Origin: Sclerotinia nivalis | Taxonomy: Eukaryota > Ascomycota > Leotiomycetes > Helotiales > Sclerotiniaceae | Assembly (NCBI GenBank): GCA_029531795.1 | Contig: JAPEIS010000007.1 | Location: forward strand, 1,178,001 to 1,242,000 | Length of the DNA: 64,000 nt | Direction of reading: 5' to 3' | Shown here: positions 47,579 through 61,163 of the stretch, piece by piece | Numbering within the stretch: position 1 is the stretch's first letter | How the letters are laid out: each line of letters begins with the position of its first letter | Notes under the pieces: generated by a model | What the model was told of the DNA's origin: nothing | Databases searched by the model: none | Seen by the model: only the letters and a program-made list of their open reading frames with translations | Position numbers and translations under genes: made by a program

Positions 47579-49994
47579 ATGAGCTCAAATCTTGACTTCT
47601 CGTCAGAAGGTCTATTAGACCTTTCTTTCGAACAACGTGACCCACGATACCAATTTACCAATATGGCTACGCGTTCGACTTGGCCACTACCGTTGGATAT
47701 GGCCTCAGGAAGATCTGACGAACGACGGGAAACTTCGCCAGGGCACAGTGCGCACCAACAGTATCAAACAGGACATCATCTTAATTCTCCAACATTATTG
47801 ACAGACTGGCCGATTCAGCAACAACCTCAGCATTTGTCACCCCAACAACTTTCTCCTCAGCAACTGTCGCATTTTATTCCGGATAACTCGTTGATGGGAC
47901 CACAGTACACATTTGGCAGCCCATATCAAACATCACCGCTCGACTATGGCTTACCTGCAACGACACAGGCAGCGCTCGAAGCCAGTCTTCAGATGGAGGC
48001 TCCATTCAACGGACTCGTACAAACGGTGGAGGCACAAGCGAATCAATGGCAAGATTGGCATGAATTCGAGTATGCGATGAATTTCACAGCGAGCCATGGA
48101 CTACCAAGTATAGGACGACAGAGCCTTGGGAGCAACTCACCGACGGGTACATACTTAGAAGTTTTATCATTACCTAGTTCGAGTAGCGATCACGGATGGT
48201 CGACGGTCGATACGTATCAGGATTACAACACATATCAACAAGCGCAAAATGCAGCGATTTTCAATCCAGGACAGACATTACATTTGCGAAGTCATTCGGA
48301 CTCATCTCAATCTGACGGACATCAATCAATAGATACTTTTGGCAGTTTCGAGGATTTATCATCTTACCCATATTCGCCGTATTCACCGGGTTCCGACAGC
48401 TATTTGGATGTTACTGGTGGACATAGGAATTGTTTCCACGGCGAAGCACATCATCATAATCACGACATTATTAGCCCTGCCGCGGCTGTCCCTCCCCAAC
48501 CTATCCATGCATCTTCTTCGAAATCGACCGCGACTTCAACGACTTCAAACCGCGCTTCCCCATCAAGCACCTCATCACCACCCGCAAGAAGAAACCCCGC
48601 ACCACGCAAAAGTCCTACCGCCAAAGCCAGCAAACCCGTTATCCGCCGCACTCCCAACGGAAAGAAGGATGGCACAACCGAGAAGCGTGTTGGCAGAAGA
48701 CGTGGACCATTATTACCAGAGCAGAGGAAACAAGCTAGCGAAATAAGGAAATTGAGGGCTTGCTTACGTTGCAAGTTTTTGAAGAAGACTTGCGATAAAG
48801 GTGAGCCGTGTGCTGGATGCCAACCTTCGCATGCTCGTTTATGGCAGGTTCCTTGTACTCGTATCGATATCAAGGATATTGGGTACTTTATGAAGGATTG
48901 GAAGGCGGATTATGAACGTCACGTGGGTCGTGGAGTGTCGGTTTACAACATCAAGGGTTTCTCGCAAAAGGAGGAGTTGCTCTGGATTACCCATGGATAT
49001 GGATTTGCTCTTCCGATTATGGCTAGAGAGGTCTATGTGAGTGATGATAGTTGCTTTAACGTCGACTGGGTTGAGGGCATTCACGAAGAACCTCTTGAGT
49101 TTGAAACTCGCACGGAAAGAATGTCAGCTGGTTCCGAAGGTGTCTCGAATGAAGCCTTGTCAGAGTATCTTGACAAACATATTGATGGGCCATTTGAAGA
49201 GTTCATTGATGAGTACTTTGAGGGCACTCCATTCATTACTGATATTTTAAAGACTGCTCACCGCTACTACATGAAAGAAAAGGTTTCTGTTGTCCGCAAA
49301 GCATTGAAACTCGTTCTTGCATACAATCTCACATTACATGTTACCATGGTTGAGCAACGAGGAGATGAGCACCCAATGGAAGGAATTATCGACGACGAGG
49401 ATTCCAAATTCAACGGAAAAGTCGTCGCACCTGTCATGATCAACTTCCAAATCAAATGTGCCCTAGCCGACATGTGGCGAGAATTGCAAAAGGAGATTCT
49501 CGAAGAATTATCGTCGCTTTACTCCAGTGTCTACAGTGGTGACAGACTCAAGAACTGGCCTACCATCTTCATGCTTGCATCTATTCTCCTTGCCGTCTGG
49601 GAAGAAATGCAATTCGATTGTCATTACCGTGTTCCCGATCAAGTAGCCGTCAATAAATTCTGCAACGATATGGAGACTACACCAGTCGGCGTTATCGTCG
49701 GTCTCTTCCATGCTATCTCTCAAAAACTCCCTGCTTTCACCGACTGGGAGACTAGAAGACATGGACAACTCCTCAACAACAACGTTGCAGTCTGCGAGGC
49801 CATGACCGAAATGAGAGGTCATGTTACCAAGCATGGTGAGTTCACCCTCATTCCCATACATTCACAACCATCAGTATACTAACCCGACCCTAGAATCCTA
49901 CCTCAAAACGCGACCAGACGCTAAATTCGATCGTCGTGACTTCGACTGTCTCTCCAACAAATTCCTCTCCAAACTCGTCATTCGCGCCAACTAA
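47579..49994 (+). CDS. Zn2Cys6 binuclear-cluster regulator with long linker, 785 aa
   Basis: Two exons, 47579-49835 and 49894-49994, are joined by a 58-nt intron (GTGAGT, ACTAAC, CCTAG; phase 1). Residues 1-330 are Gln/Ser/Pro-rich (QQQPQHLSPQQLSPQQLSHF) and look like an activation region. A basic segment (KASKPVIRRTPNGKKDG, KRVGRRRGP) precedes the cluster at about 393-423: Cys-x2-Cys-x6-Cys-x5-Cys-x2-Cys-x11-Cys (CLRCKFLKKTCDKGEPCAGC and on to QVPC). The last loop of 11 residues is longer than the usual 6-8. RIDIKDIGYFMKDWKADYER follows and then a helical C-terminal domain of about 350 residues that I do not recognise as the standard fungal_trans domain. Probably a nuclear transcription factor; the target is unknown. 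It is intact. Confidence 0.85.
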
Positions 49995-52900
49995 TCTACG
50001 GTCGTCAAGAATTTTACTTTGGCGTCATCACATCAACATCACGAATGAATGAAACGATCCTCCCTATTTGCAAATATATATCTTCCCGCATGCTGTATAT
50101 CCACATTGCATCATCGACTTGTACAAATGTTACACATGTCTGTTTTCTATCCATAGACATACGAATCAATGCTATTCATGACATGACATGAAATGATAAG
50201 ATGGAGGGAATATTTTTCCTACCCCTTCTTTCCCACATCTACGTTTTCCGTGGACTTGCGAAAGAAGCTAATTTGTTTATTTATTTTTTCTCTTTTCTTT
50301 TTTTATGGCACGGCACGGCATAGCGTTGGTTTTCTGCTTTTACTTTTGAAATTTTGTTTTGTTGATTGATTTGATCTATTCGATCGAATTGAAGAATTTC
50401 CCACGACCCCTTTACGAAACAAACGACATGTCATTTGTATGAACAGATTTTATTCACTTCAATCAGTTCATTCATTCATGCGACCCCCTTAACGAAAGAT
50501 GAATGAGATGATGGAATTAAGACCCCTTTTTAACGTTTACATGTTTTTATGTTCCTTACGGACTTTTTATGTTGTTTATTTTTTGCTCCATCTATCCATC
50601 TATTTATCTTTTTTGTTTTGCATGTTTGGAATGATGGAAAGGATGAAAAAGTAAAAATCCATCGCCTAGAATGCGCAATTTTTTATCTTTTGATCTTCTG
50701 GAATCGTCGAAACGAAAGAGAGGAAGAAAGAAGGCAGAAGAAATGATCGAAGTAACTGCCGATTTAGGAATGAAGAAAGGGCCATAGATTAGTTTTCATT
50801 TGTGGAATTTTCCTGCATGTTGGGATTCATGTCATGGGAGGAGAGAAGGGGGATGAGCGAGCAAGCATGTGAGGGGCGATTGAGCTGCGATTGTCTATGA
50901 TGGAGATATATGAAGGAGATGGAGGAGATGGATTTGTATACGAAGTAAGCAGCAGCCGGACGAAAGAGAGGCATTTTTATACTTGGGGGATCTTGAGGGA
51001 GGGAGGGGCGTAGATAAAAACTTAAGCCTTTTAACTTGGTGAATGGACAGACAAGAATTCTAAAAAATTTGATATTTGATATGGAGTTTCTTTTCAGTGT
51101 TTGGATGTGATGTGATATCTTGTATACTCTGAGTTTTGCTAGATTCTTGCTGGTACACGTATTTGTAGAGGACCTTTGATTTGTATAATTGGGAGTTGGG
51201 TAGGGTTTTTTTTTTCCGGAGATCTCTCGGATGCAAGGGCGCTGACTACCTATCCTTTGCATGTGTGTAACTATCACTATCACCGACCAGACAATCTACA
51301 GGATGGAATTAGAGTTTGGGTTTGAGATCATCAGATGAAAGGTTCGATGGCTTGTCTCTTGTGAAAGAGCTTGTATCTCCTAGGTACGAAGTACGTCCTT
51401 ACTTTACCTTCGATTTCATCAATCTTACATCCATCACCGTCCTATAAAACAGAATATGGGTATTTGGCTGGTGCTTGTGGTGATTTCATTGATTTCATTG
51501 ATTTCATCCCGAAAGGGTCTGCAAATATCTCCGAGACCTAAATTGGCTTCTCGAGCCAAATGCACATATGCAAAAAAAAGGGATCATCCGTTCTTCTTAC
51601 TTCCAACCCTTGGAAATGGTGGCTGCTGACCAGGTGTACCAAGAAAATATATTCAAAACATGCACACCACCACATTATCCCTTCTGGTGGTGTTGTGCTG
51701 TGTTGTCTAACTTATGCACCGTAATTGCATCCTGCTCGGCCATGGGCAAGAAAGACCGATATTGATTGATTGATTTATCAGGGATGTTGATTACTATTTT
51801 TCCTATTTCTAATCTCTATCTTTATCTTTTATCGCGATATTGATTTGAGTGATTGCGATATCGAAATTGGAAATGACGTACGGAGATCCAAGAAATCCCC
51901 CTCTGAGCAATACGATTTCCTATTTTAGAAAGGTTTAATTATGGAATAACTTACGAAATACCTAGTAGTACTAGTACCTTGCGAGATACTGTATGAAGGA
52001 GTCTGAAACGGGAAGTGCGTCGGATTTTGTACAACTGGCAGTTTTGGGCTGGAAGGTGCAGATTAAGTAATATAAGTAAGAGCCGATGAGGAAAGAGGCA
52101 AATCAAATAAATGATATTTATCTTGTACTGTGTATACTGTGTATACTGTGTGTGTACGAGACTGAAACTGAGACTGCGATGAATGGGTCCGAAACACGGG
52201 GGTGTTGAATACAAAATAAGAGGCTGGGAGAATAGTAGCAATTCTTGATTCCATCACTGATAAGGCCTTTTCAAGTCACGTCCTTTTCTATGATTCAGTC
52301 ATCCAAGTCAGTAGAGTATGGGAGAATCCTTGTAGACCGAGAGTCCGACACGGAGTTGAGGTAGAAGGCGAGAAGGCGGGGTCGGCGAGAGGCTAAGCTG
52401 TTTTTGGAAGAGTGAGGATTGATAAGAGAAGGCTCACTCAAGGTATTGTTGATGGATGTTGACTTTATGACCGAAAGCATTTGGTGATGTTGAATGCACA
52501 TTCACCATTGATATGCTTACTGCATTACAAAGAAAGCATTAAAGGGTGATAGATTCCCTAGGTAATACACGGTATAATCAATCATAAAAAGTTCTTTCAA
52601 TCTGAATGCGGTAATGATGTTTGCCATAGACCTTTTGATTTGAGTTACACTGTACTGATTGGTAATCATTCATCTTTCACATACACTCAGGTCCAGATCC
52701 CGAGAAGATTCCATTTCCAAGTACAGCCTCGGAACATTCAGGCTGAATCTTTCCCTTTCTTTTCCCACCGCCGTAATTCTATGGAAATTCCTAGAAGGAG
52801 CGAGTCAACGGTGAGTAAAAGAAGGCGCAGTACAATTCCCTCCCGAACGTACGACTGTGATTCATTCTTTCTTAGCGTACTTTAACGTGGTGGCGCGGCG

Positions 52901-53103
52901 CTAAGCGACAAGGCAAGTTCGGTGCGGTCGTCTCCCTATGAATACTTAAGGTCCAACATCTCACTCTCAAACTCCTCCTTCCATCATACACAACAACTCC
53001 ATCCATCAACTTTCTTCACAATAACGTCCTTTGATCCTCAATAGATCATCATCTACAATATTATCTACACCGTCAGAAAGATTAATTTTACAAATACACC
53101 AAC
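49995..53103. other. Intergenic upstream of polyubiquitin
   Basis: About 3.1 kb. It holds the 3' flank of the Zn2Cys6 gene, homopolymer-rich DNA, GATTTCATT tandem copies near 51482-51507 and TGTGTATAC copies near 52130-52152. The final 150 bases before 53104 are strongly pyrimidine-rich, a usual leader for a highly expressed fungal gene. A minus-strand frame at 50789-51283 has no domain and is not supported. Confidence 0.6.
52783..52797 (+). promoter_or_regulatory. Imperfect heat-shock element upstream of polyubiquitin
   Basis: GGAAATTCCTAGAAG matches the nGAAnnTTCnnGAAn pattern except for one base in the middle unit. It lies about 310 bases upstream of the ubiquitin start. Polyubiquitin genes are often heat-induced, so the site is plausible but unproven. 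Confidence 0.25.
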
Positions 53104-54428
<1,325 letters not shown>

Positions 54429-55005
54429 ATGTTTTCGATTCGATCTGCACATATATTCTTTAGGCGTTTTACGATAACCTAATTCGAAGGTGTTATGGGC
54501 TGGATTGGCAGGTTCTCATCATAGCGCACTGGCATGTGCCACCTTGATTGATAGTATTCAATAGTCAACATATTTTTGACATCTAATATTGTGCTCTTAT
54601 GAATGTGATATCGATCATGATTTGTGATTGTGATATACATGTAAACAGTGTTTGTTTACCACTCTATCTCCTTATCGAATCTATACATGGATGGCGTGAA
54701 GATAATGACGGAGTTGTTCTCCACACGATCCACACATTAAGCTAAAGTGATGCGAGGCTGCAGCCGCAGAATGAAATTTGTAAAACCAGAACCTTCCTTA
54801 TTTATGAATTACATGTTTGAGCATTTGCAACGTTGTATCAAATTCCTTTTAACACCATCTAACAAATAATTAATAATCCGTGAGCCCTTGCCACCTACTT
54901 CTGCGAGTTGAACAAACAGCTCGCACCACATTCCCAAACCCCCGCTACAAAGCTTGAACACGGCATTCGAAAAGACAAAGTCAATCATGCAGTCGTGAAT
55001 GAAGT
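54429..55005. other. Intergenic between polyubiquitin and BRAP2-type gene
   Basis: 577 bases, AT-rich, holding the polyubiquitin 3' flank and the promoter of the next gene. No other feature is visible. Confidence 0.6.
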
Positions 55006-57385
55006 ATGCCATCATACTTCTACCACATTAAATTCGAATTGTATCCTTTACCTGATTCAGATCCAAAGAAGGTTTCCAAAAGAGAGAGGGAGAGGGATAT
55101 TTGGATTCCTGGTGAGGGGACGGATATTTTTGGTAGCGATACTTCATCTTCCAGTGTTGCAGGCTCAGCCTGGCCGACACATAAACCTGTTGCTTGGGAA
55201 CAGGATAGGAGGGGGAAAGGTGGCACTGGAAGTTCGAATGGTTCTGAGCCGGAACGAAATACGGGAAATATTACAAAGGAAGCTAGTGACCAGACACGGG
55301 CAGGTAGTACTCAGGGTGCTCAGAACGGAGCCATTGATCCTGGAGTAAGAAAAGGAGGGGTTATTGACTGCGGACCTTCACGACGGATACGGCCTGAAGA
55401 TTCGGAAAATCTTGTCATATTAAGCACTGCGAAAGATTCGCAATTAGAAATCGCACCACCGAGCGCGAGTTTGGTGGATAAGAAGAGAGACCTGCGGACG
55501 TCGAAGAAAGATTGGAGGTTTGGGAGGGTAAGGATTGAGAGCTTGGATATGAATGGGGTGAGGGGATATCATGGCAGAGGGAAGGGCAGTCAGAGCGGTA
55601 TTGTAGGTGTCAATGCGGGAATGGAACCGGTGGGCGGTAAAGTTACAAAGGCAAGATTCGAGGAATTACATACCAAGTCAGAGAATGGATTGGATTTGAA
55701 GAATACGGAGGTGGGGTGGGGAGTGGTGCATCTGTATAGGGAGGGAGAGGAAACACCTGGGTTAATGGGGGTGGAGGTTTATAACGCAGATACTGTGGCG
55801 AGTCCTACAAATATTGCAGGAAATAGTGAGTTGAGTGAGACGGTTGATAAAGATGGCGCAGAGGATTGTACTATACTATGCATACCGGCCGTTCCGAGCT
55901 ATCTTACACCGAGAGATTTCCTGGGTTTTGTGGGAGAGAAAACAATGTATGAGGTGAGCCATTTCAGAATGGTTATGACAGGGAGGATGAATAGGTATAT
56001 GGTACTTATGAAGTTTAAAGATGGAAATGTGGCGAGGAAATGGAGGGCAGAATGGGATGGTAGAGTTTTCAATAGTATGGAGGTATGTTTTCACTTTAGC
56101 ATCACGTATCTGTGTTTAGAACTGACGATATTTGGCATAGCCAGAAACCTGCCATGTCATGTTCATAAAGTCAATCACTTTTCAAACACCTGCCTCCTCC
56201 AGGTCAAATACAAGTTTCCCCGAACTATCCCACGATCCTTTTACACCAACTCCAATACAAAGTAATCTCAAGCCTTTTCCTCCTCCAACTCCAAATCTCG
56301 TCGAACTTCCCACCTGCCCTGTCTGCCTCGAAAGAATGGACGATACAACGGGCCTCTTCACAATTCTCTGTCAACATGTCTTTCACTGTGCCTGTCTTGA
56401 AAAGTGGCGCGGCACAGGTTGTCCCGTTTGCCGGCACACCAACCCCTCTCTAGCACTCGCCTCTCAACATTCTTCTTCAACCTACGACCCCGATAATCCA
56501 CCATTCGGAAGTGGTGAAGCATCATTATGTAGCATCTGCGATTGCACTGATGATCTCTGGATCTGTCTCATATGCGGAAATGTTGGATGTGGACGATATA
56601 AAGGTGGACACGCCAAAGAACATTGGAAAGATTCCGCCCATAACTTTGCACTGGAAATCGAAACTCAACATGTATGGGACTATGCTGGCGATATCTGGGT
56701 TCATCGACTCATCCGCGATAAAGGAGATAATAGCAAGGTCATTGAACTTCCCTCATCCCGCTCTCGAGGCACCTTGGCTCCAGCGGAGGATATGGACATG
56801 GTTCCGCGGGAAAAACTCGAAAATGCGGGCTTGGAATTTACACATCTCTTGACTTCACAATTGGAGAGCCAAAGGGTTTATTTTGAGGAGTTGGTTGGCA
56901 AGGCGGTCGCAAAAGCTAGTGCGGCAAGTGAAAAAGCTATAATTGCTAGTCGGGATGCGGAAAATGCGTTGAGTAAATTAGGAGAGTTGGAGGAAAAATA
57001 TCATAAACTGAGCACAGATACACTACCGAATCTAGAAAAGGAATTGGAAAGGGAGAAGAGGAAGGCGGAAAAGGCTCAGGAGATTGCGAGGGGGATGGGG
57101 AAGAGTTTGAGGGAGGAGAAGAAGGTTAGTGAGGGGTTGATGGAGAGGATTGGGTTTGTTAATGAGGGGGTTAGGAAAAAGGAAGAGGAGATTAGGGGGT
57201 TAAGGGAGGAATGTGAAGAGTTGAGAGAGGCGAATAGGGATCTGATGGTTATGATTAGTGGGAGAGAGAAGATTCGCGAGATGGAGGAGATGGGGGAACT
57301 TGGGGAGGGAGAGGCGGAAGAAGCGGGGGTTAGTTTAGGGGAGGGAGAGAGGAAGAAGAAGGGGAAAGGGAAGGGGAGAAAGTAA
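55006..57385 (+). CDS. ETP1: BRAP2/ETP1-type RING and ZnF-UBP protein
   Basis: BRAP2 homologues are RING E3 ligases that bind ubiquitin and act in Ras/MAPK or stress signalling; yeast Etp1 is the counterpart. Two exons (55006-56082, 56141-57385) encode 773 aa, joined by a 58-nt phase-0 intron ending CATAG. MPSYFYHIKFELYPLPD is the conserved start. A BRAP2 RRM-like domain follows at about 275-375 (CIPAVPSYLTPRDFLGFVGE to NSMEPETCHVMFIKSITF). Next come a RING-type zinc finger near 418-456 (CPVCLERMD ... CQHVFHCACLEKW ... CPVC) and a ZnF-UBP near 485-560 (CSICDCTDDLWICLICGNVG, CGRYKGGHAKEHW, AHNFALE). A long acidic/basic coiled coil fills the last 180 residues and ends in a KKKGKGKGRK tail. The region from 30 to 270 is less conserved. 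It is intact and lies directly downstream of polyubiquitin. Confidence 0.93.
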
Positions 57386-57706
57386 GAAGGAGTTGGGAAG
57401 GGAAGGGGGAGGACTTTTTTGGCGTATCATGTTGCGGTTCGGCGATTCGGTTTTTGGGATGCATGGTTTGTTTGGCGTGGTATTGCATATGCATATTGCA
57501 TTACTTGATGAATGAATGGAGAAATGAATCAATGGAGAAATGCATCGCTAGTATAGGCTTAGGTATAGGAGGACTCTAGGGATATAAAAAAAATGCATAA
57601 ATATATCTATCATACATTCAAACCCATAAAGAAGTTCATGCCGATTGTATTTCGACTTTTTTTTATATAGTTCAATTACCATCCTCCCACACCATTTCTA
57701 TCTTTA

Positions 57707-57729
57707 ATAGATAGATAGATAGATAGATA
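57707..57729. repeat. (ATAG)n tetranucleotide repeat
   Basis: Nearly six perfect copies. Confidence 0.9.
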
Positions 57730-57768
57730 ATCATCCCACCGGTACTCGTATCAGTGTCATTAGGTAGA

Positions 57769-57801
57769 TAGCTGTAGCTGTAGCTGTAGCTGTAGCTGTA
57801 G
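57769..57801. repeat. (TAGCTG)n hexanucleotide repeat
   Basis: Five perfect copies plus half of a sixth. AGCT inside each unit is self-complementary. Confidence 0.9.
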
Positions 57802-58545
57802 ATACTCGTAGGTGTAACATCAAATCAATACCCGGCTAGTGTAAATAGGATGGAAAAAGAGAGATGGGAGTTAGTGAGTAAGTAAGTAAGTAGATAGGAT
57901 AAGTGGTTTGTTGATAAAGACTCCTGGAACGGAATGGGATGGGGATGGGGATGGGAATGTAAGAGGATTTTTGGGTTTCGATTCTCGATTCTTAATGGGG
58001 ATTTGGGATTTGGGATTTAAGTTCTAATGGTTGATAGTTGAGGATTGCGTATTGATTGTGTGTATTTTTTGTTGGAAGATGATACAAGGTAGTATAATGG
58101 TTTGGAGGTTTTGGGGTTGTTTTGGGGTTGTTAGTGTAGATAATGTAATAATATAGATTGTGTCATATGTACGAATATAGGTAGATATCTAGATAGTAGA
58201 TATTCAAATATGTTTTGAATCTTAAATCTTTCCTTTCCTTTCTATTCCATTCAATCATCCATATACCATCTCATCTCATCTCATCTCATATACACCTACA
58301 CACAAACAAAATCTCTCCATCTCTCTACCTCCCCAAAAATCCATCTATATACATTTAAGAAAAGAAAAGAAAAGCATCTTCCAGCGGCATTTCTCGCTCA
58401 GCTCATACAATAAGTAGGTCGGTAGGTAGGTATGTATCTCTGACGTAAATATTTCTGGTAAGACTTATGTATTCCTGTTTGAAGTTTGTCTTTTTGTGTA
58501 ATTATATCATAGTATGATACTATACATAAGCATACCAAGTCACAT

Positions 58546-58673
58546 CTAGTTGGAAGGGTCTTCCCAGCTATCGGCTAGAAATAATCGATTGGCCCATTTT
58601 AGGGTTGTTTCTTTTCTTGCTTTGTTGTTGTTGTTGTTGTTGTTTTTTCCGTTTTTGTTTTCGTTTTCGTTTC

Positions 58674-58708
<35 letters not shown>

Positions 58709-59859
58709 CCGTTTCCCTTCGTGTTGGCATTTCCATTTCCATTTCCATTTCCATTTCCATTTCCACCGTTGCCGCGACCGTTACCATTACCCTTACCCTT
58801 ACCGTTGCCGTTTCCACTACCGTTGGCGGCTGTAGTAGGTGTTGGTGTAGCGGAAGAGGAAGATGAGGTTGTAGTGGCAATGGTGGAGTTGGCTCCCCCA
58901 TTTACTACGGGGAGGGTCATGACGGGGGATGCTATGGATGTGACAGAGGCGCTGAGGAGGGCTGTTTGTTTGTTAGTTTGATGTTCTTTTTTTCGGTGGA
59001 GCTAGAGGTGGGGAATGAGGAGAGTATACCATTAGCACCGGCAAAGCCTTTCACACCTTCAGCGGACCCAGCGGCTTGATTAGCGGCAATGGCGACGGGG
59101 AGATCGACATTGTTTTCTTGGACTTGTGCTTCGATGCCTTTGAGTGTTTGAGCGGTGGTAATAGAATTGGCGGTGTTATTACTAGCAGCAATATCGGTTT
59201 GTTGAACAGCGAAGCAACCACCAAATGGACCAGCGACTGCATTGTTCCGGCATCGAACGGTGCAAACATTTCCAGTGGAGGCACCGGTACAGGCAAGGTT
59301 ATCGGGCATTTGAACGGTGATATTGAAATCTTGGGTTTTAGCTTGAGAGAGACCGTTTACACCTGGGACGTTATTGGTAACGGTAAGATTTTGAGAAATT
59401 ATACCAGCATTGCTGGTTTGGTCGAGATCACAGGAGTAAGGACCGGCTCCATCGGCGTTGACTTGATGAATTGTAATGGTCATCATTGTGCCAGCTTTGA
59501 CTTGTGTGACGGCATTGGCTGCCAGCGCATTCTCAGTATTTTCTCCTACATCGATGTTGCCGCTCAATTCTGTACGACCACATTCATTGACGATATTAGC
59601 TGCAATTTCGGAATCACGAATGATAGTTGTATCTTGTTGACAAGGGCTGATGCCGGTACAATTTCTTGCGATAGCACCATCGACTAAGTAAATTAAATTA
59701 GATTAATATTCCGAAATATGGGGAGTTTAAATTTAATGTCTAAATACCTTTAAATCCTACACTTGCGGGGGATCCTGTAATACCTTGAGCAGCAAGGATA
59801 ACACCGTGAGCTTGAGCGATGGACAATAATGCCACTTGAAATAGGACAGATGTATACAT
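58546..59859 (-). CDS. Secreted gEgh16/MAS-like protein with Asn/Gly/Glu-rich tail
   Basis: Members of this family (Blumeria gEgh16, Magnaporthe MAS1/GAS1) are secreted during appressorium formation and plant infection; the biochemical role is unclear. Exons 59748-59859, 59030-59683 and 58546-58961 encode 393 aa, with introns of 64 and 68 nt. A signal peptide (MYTSVLFQVALLSIAQAHG) is followed by the family pattern GVILAAQGITGSPASVGFKV, DGAIARNCTGISPCQQDTTI and NECGRTELSGNIDVG. Paired cysteines continue at YSCDLDQ, ACTGASTGNVCTVRCRN and GGCFAVQQ. After about residue 255 the protein becomes repetitive: Ser/Thr-rich, then Gly-Asn, then Asn-Glu and a run of seven Asn. DNA under this tail (58623-58800) is microsatellite-like. 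The final WANRLFLADSWEDPSN is non-repetitive. The tail is long for the family and may vary in length between strains. Confidence 0.88.
58623..58800. repeat. Coding microsatellite in the gEgh16-like tail
   Basis: Runs of TTG (encoding Asn on the minus strand), GTTTTC hexamers (Asn-Glu) and CATTTC hexamers (Asn-Gly) lie end to end. Length changes in threes or sixes keep the frame. Confidence 0.85.
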
Positions 59860-61163
59860 ATTGAAGGAAGGGAAGGAATGTGTCCTGCACTAAGAAATGA
59901 ATGAATAAGAGTTAGATAGTAAGAGAATCGCCCGGATCCTGTATAGAATTGAAACAATATAAAGTGCAACAAAAAAGAAAGAACTGTGTACACAACTAGA
60001 AATGGGTATGTAGATGTACAAACGGTAGAAAGGAAAGTCTTATGCCTTTTAACATCCGTGTGTCAACCAAACTTCACGATAAAAGTCAGTCATAGATAAT
60101 AGCTCATATTGACTTCTTAAGGATATGCATTCTCCTACAAAATCTGTTGCAAGCAATGTGGAGCACAGTATCATTCTTGCCTGCTATGGAGAACGTCCGT
60201 TGCTCAGTACTGAAGAATAATAGGAACCAATTCGCACCCATTAAAAATTATTTCAGAAACAACTCAAAGTCGTCATCTCATGCTTGCACGCTCATTGTAT
60301 CAGATTTTTCCGATGCTCGTTGTATCAGATTCCTCAGATGACAGATCTTCATAGTCAGAGCAAGTTCATTATTATTCTAAACATAGGCCACAGAAGACTC
60401 TTGGTCGCCATAGCAGAAGATTGTGATACATGACGCAAGGATACTACCCCGCGTCCTATCCCCAAACTTGAGAGCATTGGAAGAATCATGAGATATGATC
60501 CTAATAAGTAGAGAATCCAAAACGTCTGACCCACTGCCCAGGAGAGGCTATCAAGACGGGGCTGTTTGTGGTAATGTGCTTTGAATAGATGAGGAATAAA
60601 TAATCAGACCAGTTTTTGCGGTAAATAGAAGAGTTGAAACGAGTGCCAAGTGAAGTGGGATGGAATGAAGTAGAAAGAATAGAAAATCTCATGTCTATTG
60701 TCTGAAGTTTTGACGATGGTGTTTGAAGTGAGTGGGGTTATACATCCCTCATTGGGAGAATCATAGCTCTGTCTTGATCCGAAGTATTCCCGCTCAAGGA
60801 CAAATTATTCCGTTGAAGAATTTGAGGTCAACAAATCTATTTGCATTACATCTGAAAAAAATTCATCCGATAATTCTTCTGAATATAGGAAATTACAACC
60901 GCAATTTATGAATATGGGTTGATTTAAAAAGAAACATGTATCATGGAGACGGCTCATCCAATCCTGATGACGAAGTCTTTGTCCGATATTAACGGGCAAG
61001 ATCAGGATACGCCAAAGCACACAAAGTCTGAAAATTATCAACAACAAGGCAACGCCACAACTTCTTAACAATGTGACTGCAAAGAATGTAGGCGCTAGTG
61101 AATGTAGGCACTCACACGGCAGATTACTCGTACAACTAAACACACGGTATTCCGTGCAGAATC
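59860..61163. other. Shared promoter region of gEgh16-like gene and Zn2Cys6 factor
   Basis: 1.3 kb between divergent starts at 59859 and 61164. No repeat family, RNA or extra gene is supported. Confidence 0.6.

Larger units (their letters stand above)
57386..58545. other. Intergenic between convergent BRAP2 and gEgh16-like genes
   Basis: 1.16 kb joining two 3' ends, with (ATAG)n, (TAGCTG)n and GGGATG/GGGATTT short repeats. No gene is supported. Confidence 0.65.

Noticed and set aside
50789..51283. Minus-strand frame of about 164 codons upstream of polyubiquitin
   Set aside because: Composition follows the local T/C-rich DNA; no ATG at its start and no domain.
58550..58981. Plus-strand frame of Phe/Pro repeats opposite the gEgh16-like tail
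   Set aside because: It is the complement of the coding microsatellite; the minus-strand gene has a signal peptide, introns and family motifs.
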